Below, piece after piece: positions 59,100 through 64,000 of a stretch of 64,000 bases of DNA. The stretch is from the NCBI RefSeq assembly GCF_031877795.1, contig NC_133937.1:17759501-17823500 (forward strand), in the 5' to 3' direction. The notes below the pieces were generated by a model that had not been told where the DNA came from, made no database searches, and was given only the letters and a program-made list of their open reading frames with translations. Each line of letters starts with the position of its first letter. Within the stretch, counting starts at the first letter, position 1. The DNA is from Strix aluco. Its lineage: Eukaryota > Chordata > Aves > Strigiformes > Strigidae. Both the position numbers and the translations under genes were made by a program.

Positions 59100-62000
59100 C
59101 TGAAATATAACTGCCATGATTTTATTACCCCAATAGCCAAATAAGATTTAAATTCAGACAAGTTTGACTCAATGAATTCCAGAATGTCATGACATAATGC
59201 TGAAAAAGACAGAGAATGTTATATTAACCTTATGGAAATTTTTGAAAATGTTATTTCATTTGGAATTAAAAATTGTAAGTTGATAAAAGTTTGAAAAGAC
59301 AGTCAAGAACTGGGAGCACAGTACAAGGAACAGTTGATATTGACTATTGTTTCAATAATAAGCCTTCTGCTTAATTTGATATGATCATTTAGTATCATGA
59401 TGGTTAGGACAATAAGAATATCCTTTAATAAAGAATGTCCTGCTCTATGTCCATTCCCTCCCCCTCACTGTGAAATCTTTTACAAAACTATTACAGGTAA
59501 CTTGAGAAAAACCTGAGAGCAAAATTTATAATGCAAGAACACATGAGTAAATCCCACAGTGATCAGAAAACGTGACTCTCCCGTGATCATTATGATGATT
59601 TTGTGACTAGCAGAAGGGAGAAGCATGGCTTAAAGTTCACTAAGATGTCCTATGGACAAACATTTTCTCATCTTCTAGAAAGCAGAGCCTGCTGCTGCTA
59701 TTCAGTGATGTCTTCCTTATAGTGACTTATTTCTTGAGATTACTCTCAGAGTGCCAACATTTCTTTCAGGTAAAATAAAAATCTCAAGAGTCCAGATTTT
59801 TGTGGTCTCTTTTCAGCTCTGCCACTGATGTCTATTATCAGACAAGTCTGAGCCTCCACGACTGAAACAGGTTTAAAATTTACACATCTCAGAGCAGTGA
59901 GTCACATCTTGGTTCTGTCCAGTAAAGCACATAGAGTTCATCATCAAATACAGAGTTATTTCCAGACAGGGCCCCTCTCTGAAAAATGTTAACAGGTGGA
60001 AACCCTAGTAGATAAATTAACGTCTGCTCTTCAAGAGAGGGTTATTTATACCACCAGCCTGGGTTTGGTGAGTGCAAGTGTACCATGCAATGATATACAG
60101 AAAGCATTTATAGCTAGAGTGCTCTGGACCTGTCCCTCCCCCATTTTTAAAGCAGAAGAGACAAACAGTCTGATGTGTGTGTGTTCGTGTATTCGTAACA
60201 GCTACATAAGGATGTTATTTGATTTCTAGGCGCAGAAATTATTTGATCATGCAGACTGAGAGAACTGGATGATGAATAGAGGGCACCCAACACCAAGTCC
60301 ATGGGTGGTTTGATGAAAAGAAATGTACAGAATGATTTTTCATGAAAATGCAGCTTGTCTTTGTGGGGTTACTGATCACAATGAGCTTACAGCCATGTGA
60401 ACATATCTAGAATTTTCATATGCTTATATATGAGAAGATGTCTAAGGAAAAAGGCATTTTTTTCCCTCCACCCCTTTTTTGCTTGGGGAAATATTATTAA
60501 TTTGTAGCTTCTCAGAAAATCTGTGCCTTTTTCCCAGTGTCTAGCTTTGTTTTTTACACTTGGAGAAACATGCATGCCCATGAAACTGAAGAATTTTTAT
60601 GCAGAAATTTGAGCTGGTAACTGGATGGTAACTTGCTCTGCTGAGCAAGAATGAGACCTGATTACTCTTGCAGTTCCCACTGTCTCAACTCAAGTGGATG
60701 GGTAGTGACCTGCATGCTCCCCCGACCTGGCAGCTTTGGTCATGGCTCATCATAGTGACTTCACTGCCTTTGCAATGACTGTCTGCTCAAGCACTTGAGG
60801 CCCACCAGTGTCCCTTGTGTGTGTGGGATAGCGGTGTCTTATAAAAGCATGTGTATGTTCCTACAGTGTTCCTGACAGAAAGGAGTCCAGCTTTATCTGG
60901 GTCCAGTTTTATGGGGAAGGACTGTACAAAAGAAAGCCCACAACAACAATGTAAAATGCTAAGTACATTATGCTATAAACAGAGTTTAAATTCAGGAATG
61001 AGGAATTCAGTGGTGAATCACCTGAACTCTCCTTCCCACTTACTGAATATATTACATGTTTTTAGAAAATTCTGCATTAGTAATACTATAAAAATCTGCT
61101 TTTATTCAGGGATTGCATTGCATATCCACAACTGAAAAAAGGGAGGCTGTGCTCCCCACATGCTATTCTAGCTAGGCCACTAATATCACATATTTAGAGA
61201 GAACTGCTCTGTGTATTTTCATTTCTTGGTCTTTTCTGAAACACCCAGTATGAACGCCAAATAGAGGCATGTTTTTGATGAGTATCTTTTCTCTAGAAAC
61301 TGGGATGAGAGCCACAGACTTGCTTCCAGTGAACCACCAAAGCTTCTTTTAATTTGATGACCTAAGTTGCTGTTGAATTTGGATGAACTCAGACAAGTTT
61401 ATATGTGAAAGTGTCTGTCTTTCATTGCTAATCCTTTGAGCTATTCAGTCCTTTTAAATCCTCTTCTTTTTAGGCTTAAAAAGGCTACATCTCCATCCAG
61501 ACACTTTCAATGTTCTGCTTTCAGGTCTTAAAACCACAGTTCAAGGCTCTTCCTGTATTTAAGATAATACTGATAACTGCAAAGAAATCTTTTTAGCAAA
61601 GATGTTTGAAACATCAGCCAGCATACAATATTCTTTTTATTGAGTTATAGATGTGCTTAATTAACTAAAAAACATTACTTGCATATTTTAAAATCATCTT
61701 TTCTAGGAGAAGACATATGAAGCATGTAGTCAGGTTATCTGATGTCTTGCTTAAAAGAATTCTCCACCAATAAATGACAAAACCTCCTTTCAAGAAAGGA
61801 GTCAGCAAATCATGTCATGATTTTCAAGATAACATAATGAGAGATTGGAATATAGGAGAACAGCAATGAAATGGAATAACATGCCTGAGTTCAAAATAGT
61901 CAGTGCGTCATAAAATAGGCTTTGAGACAGGGGTGGAAGAAAGTTTCATGTCATGGGCTCTCACATGTTGAGCACACTTTGACACTGCGGCCTTCTTTCC

Positions 62001-64000
62001 AAACCTGGGCAGTTGGAGGGGTCAGCATTGTTTGCTATCACACTGGAGAGAAGCACAAGTTCCCCTAACCGAGTTACTTCAAGCTCTAAAGTGTCTAAAC
62101 TTCTGAAAAATTATTACTTCCCTATTTATTTTTTTTTCTATTTTCAGTTCTTATTTAGTGTCAGGTTAAAATTAAGACCTCTGATGATTTTAACAGCCAA
62201 AAAAAAGTATAAGAAGAATAAGTACGAAATCAATGACCTAGTAGTTATTAAATCTGTTAAATTCTGCAGAGTTTCAATGATACTTAGTATCTTCTGACAA
62301 AAGATTCCCAATCTTTATCTTTAAGCTTATGACTTGAATTGAGATGGTGTTCGTTAACTCAGGTAAATTTTAAGAAAAATAGATGGTGACATAAAAGGTT
62401 TTTTTCTTCTTTTTTTTCTTTTTTTGTTTTTAGTTAAAATCAAGCTCATCACAGAATATGTTTCCATTAAATTCTCAGCAGCAGAAATTGCCATCTTTTA
62501 CTGAACAAATTACAACTTCTAGCTACTCACGGAAATTGTTCTCAGAATGCTCTTTTAAGGTCAAGAAGAGTCAAATGTAATCAATCATCCAGGAAAATGG
62601 AGCTGTGCAGACTCAGAGAATCTGAGATTGTCTGAACTTGTCTTCACAGGGAACTCTGTGCTTGCTTAGTGTAAAATAAAAATGTTCACAGCTACTATGA
62701 GCAGTAGGACAAGGAAGATACTTAATTTTTTCTGTACTTCAAAAAGCATTTTAAGAGACACTCATATAAGCGCTGTGCTCATCTGGTAAGGTGGCATGGC
62801 AGTAGTGTCTACTGTCCTAATCCGATATTAAGTTACTAGGCAAGCATATTCCTACCCCTTATCATATATTAAAAAGGTATCAGGAAATGCTATACTCAAA
62901 AATGGAGAGACAGTTCAGTCTTCAACAGGGTAAGTTTACATTTTTCTCTGGCGGAAGTCAAGAATTAAAAAAAATTACCTTTAACCTTTAGAAGCCTCCA
63001 GAAGGAAGTGCACTGAACATGGACTTGCTTTAGTTTTAAGTCCCTTCTCTTACAAGTGCCCCTCCTACTACAGTATGCAAAATCTGGTGCTTATAAGTCC
63101 AAAAGCTACAATATGCTTTACATCCTGAAACATTCTTCTGTGCTAGCTGGTGACTCTATCATGGAGATCAATGCTAAAAATCTTGACACGTTCCTCACTG
63201 TGAGACGCAATATTTTAAGTAAAAGAGAATGGTTCAGTTTAAGGCATGCTAACAGATGAAAGCAAATGCTGAAGAAGCAGAGCCTGACCTCCCTACTGTG
63301 TTTTTTTCTTCCTGTGCCTTACACCAGAAGCTTTAGCAAAATGATTCTTTATCACAAAGCTTCCTTTGTATGGATGAAGAGGGAATGCCTCATTTCCGTG
63401 AACCCTGGGGGGCTCCCTGAAACACCCCTGTGTTGCTCTGCGTCGCTGGCACCCTGGGAGCAGCCCGACTGAGCAGAACATCAGATTCGTTCCAGACGCT
63501 GATAGCTGCCAGCACATTGTAGGACTAACTTGCAAGGAATGTTCCCCTTGGCAGGCAGCCTCCTCCTGGCACCGGCACCAAAGATATCAACCATAATTGT
63601 TGCTATTTAGGATTTTTCTTGTTGTTTATATGAATCACTGCTAAGACAGCTAGGTTATCCCAAATCTTTGAACAACTCATACAGTGGGAAGCCTGACAGT
63701 AGGTAGAGGATAATATAAACTATTTTGAATTGAATCTGCAATTTTTTGAGCTGAGCGATAAAAGCATATTCTGCTTGAGCTTGAAGCTCCAAATCCAAGA
63801 ACTGCTGAGTCTTATGACTCAAGCATTGACACTGTCTTGCTATGTATCCTGGAAGAAGTTTCTCCAATGTTTCTCTTGGTTTTCTTTTACTTACTCTTTT
63901 CTCTATTTTCTGTTAATTTGCTTTTTGTTCAGCTGCTTTGAAACTAATGTAAGCAAGCAGGCCCACATGTAAATAAATATTCCAGCATTAAGAATAGTAT
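59100..64000. other. Right end: intronic or intergenic, no firm gene
   Basis: Apart from the candidate exon at 61,044-61,095 I see no firm feature. An exon-like plus-strand segment at 59,997-60,068 and a minus-strand helical ORF near 63,740-63,867 are discussed elsewhere. A somewhat GC-richer patch lies at 63,380-63,580. T-rich low complexity is present near 62,399-62,430. Confidence 0.5.
61044..61095 (-). CDS. Candidate upstream exon of unnamed gene
   Basis: A strong donor on the minus strand (ATATTCA|GTAAGT) is preceded by open frame reading IFIVLLMQNFLKTCNIF. The outgoing phase 1 fits the 59,042-59,099 exon (A+GG gives Arg). The acceptor (AAAGCAG|ATTTT) has a poor pyrimidine tract, so the exon start, or the exon itself, may be wrong. 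Confidence 0.3.

Noticed and set aside
60390..60440. Minus-strand segment HLLIYKHMKILDMFTW with a strong acceptor
   Set aside because: The phases (2 in, 2 out) do not fit the exon at 59,042 without an additional unseen exon, so it was not added to the model.
63655..63867. Minus-strand helical ORF (contains QFLDLELQAQAEYAFIAQLK) as a further exon of the unnamed gene
   Set aside because: It has no convincing pyrimidine tract before it and no good donor after the open part. Left unassigned.
42677..64000. PLAU (expected upstream of VCL from mammalian gene order)
   Set aside because: No kringle, EGF or trypsin-like signatures (such as GDSGGP) were seen. The exons present encode a different, helical protein.

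Overview
The window is AT-rich, intron-dominated vertebrate nuclear DNA from a bird, or a close sauropsid relative. The evidence is CR1 LINEs with the classic avian 3' end, solo endogenous-retrovirus LTRs, and a vinculin reading frame that closely matches bird and mammal vinculin as I remember them. No bacterial-type operons, CRISPR arrays, rRNA or tRNA genes were seen.

Region 1 (about 1-38,600, minus strand) is the 5' part of VCL (vinculin). Six coding exons read from right to left: 38,023-37,856; 12,875-12,805; 6,510-6,360; 4,419-4,311; 1,910-1,788; and 1,510-1,350. All reading phases join cleanly. Together they encode residues 1-261, the head D1 domain that binds talin. The rest of the gene lies beyond the left edge. 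Intron 1 is about 25 kb and holds most of the repeats: two solo LTRs near 14.0-16.8 kb, and two CR1 fragments facing each other at 27.9-30.1 kb. A decayed ancient CR1 sits in intron 2 at 10.5-11.8 kb.

Region 2 (about 37,490-39,520) is a strong CpG island carrying the VCL start codon and promoter. It contains a perfect CArG (SRF) box, a perfect CRE, an inverted CCAAT box, GC boxes and G-rich runs able to form quadruplexes. Long ORFs here on both strands are by-products of stop-poor GC-rich sequence.

Region 3 (about 42.4-61 kb, minus strand) holds the 3' end of a second multi-exon gene, in tandem with VCL and ending about 4 kb upstream of the VCL promoter. It has a terminal coding exon with stop codon and AATAAA signal, plus further exons with matching splice phases. 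I could not name the protein. It looks all-helical, perhaps HEAT/ARM-like. It is not the secreted serine protease (PLAU) that sits upstream of VCL in mammals, and it is the most interesting unexplained item here. The rest of the right side is intronic or intergenic, with A-tracts and an unexplained near-identical 76-bp repeat pair.
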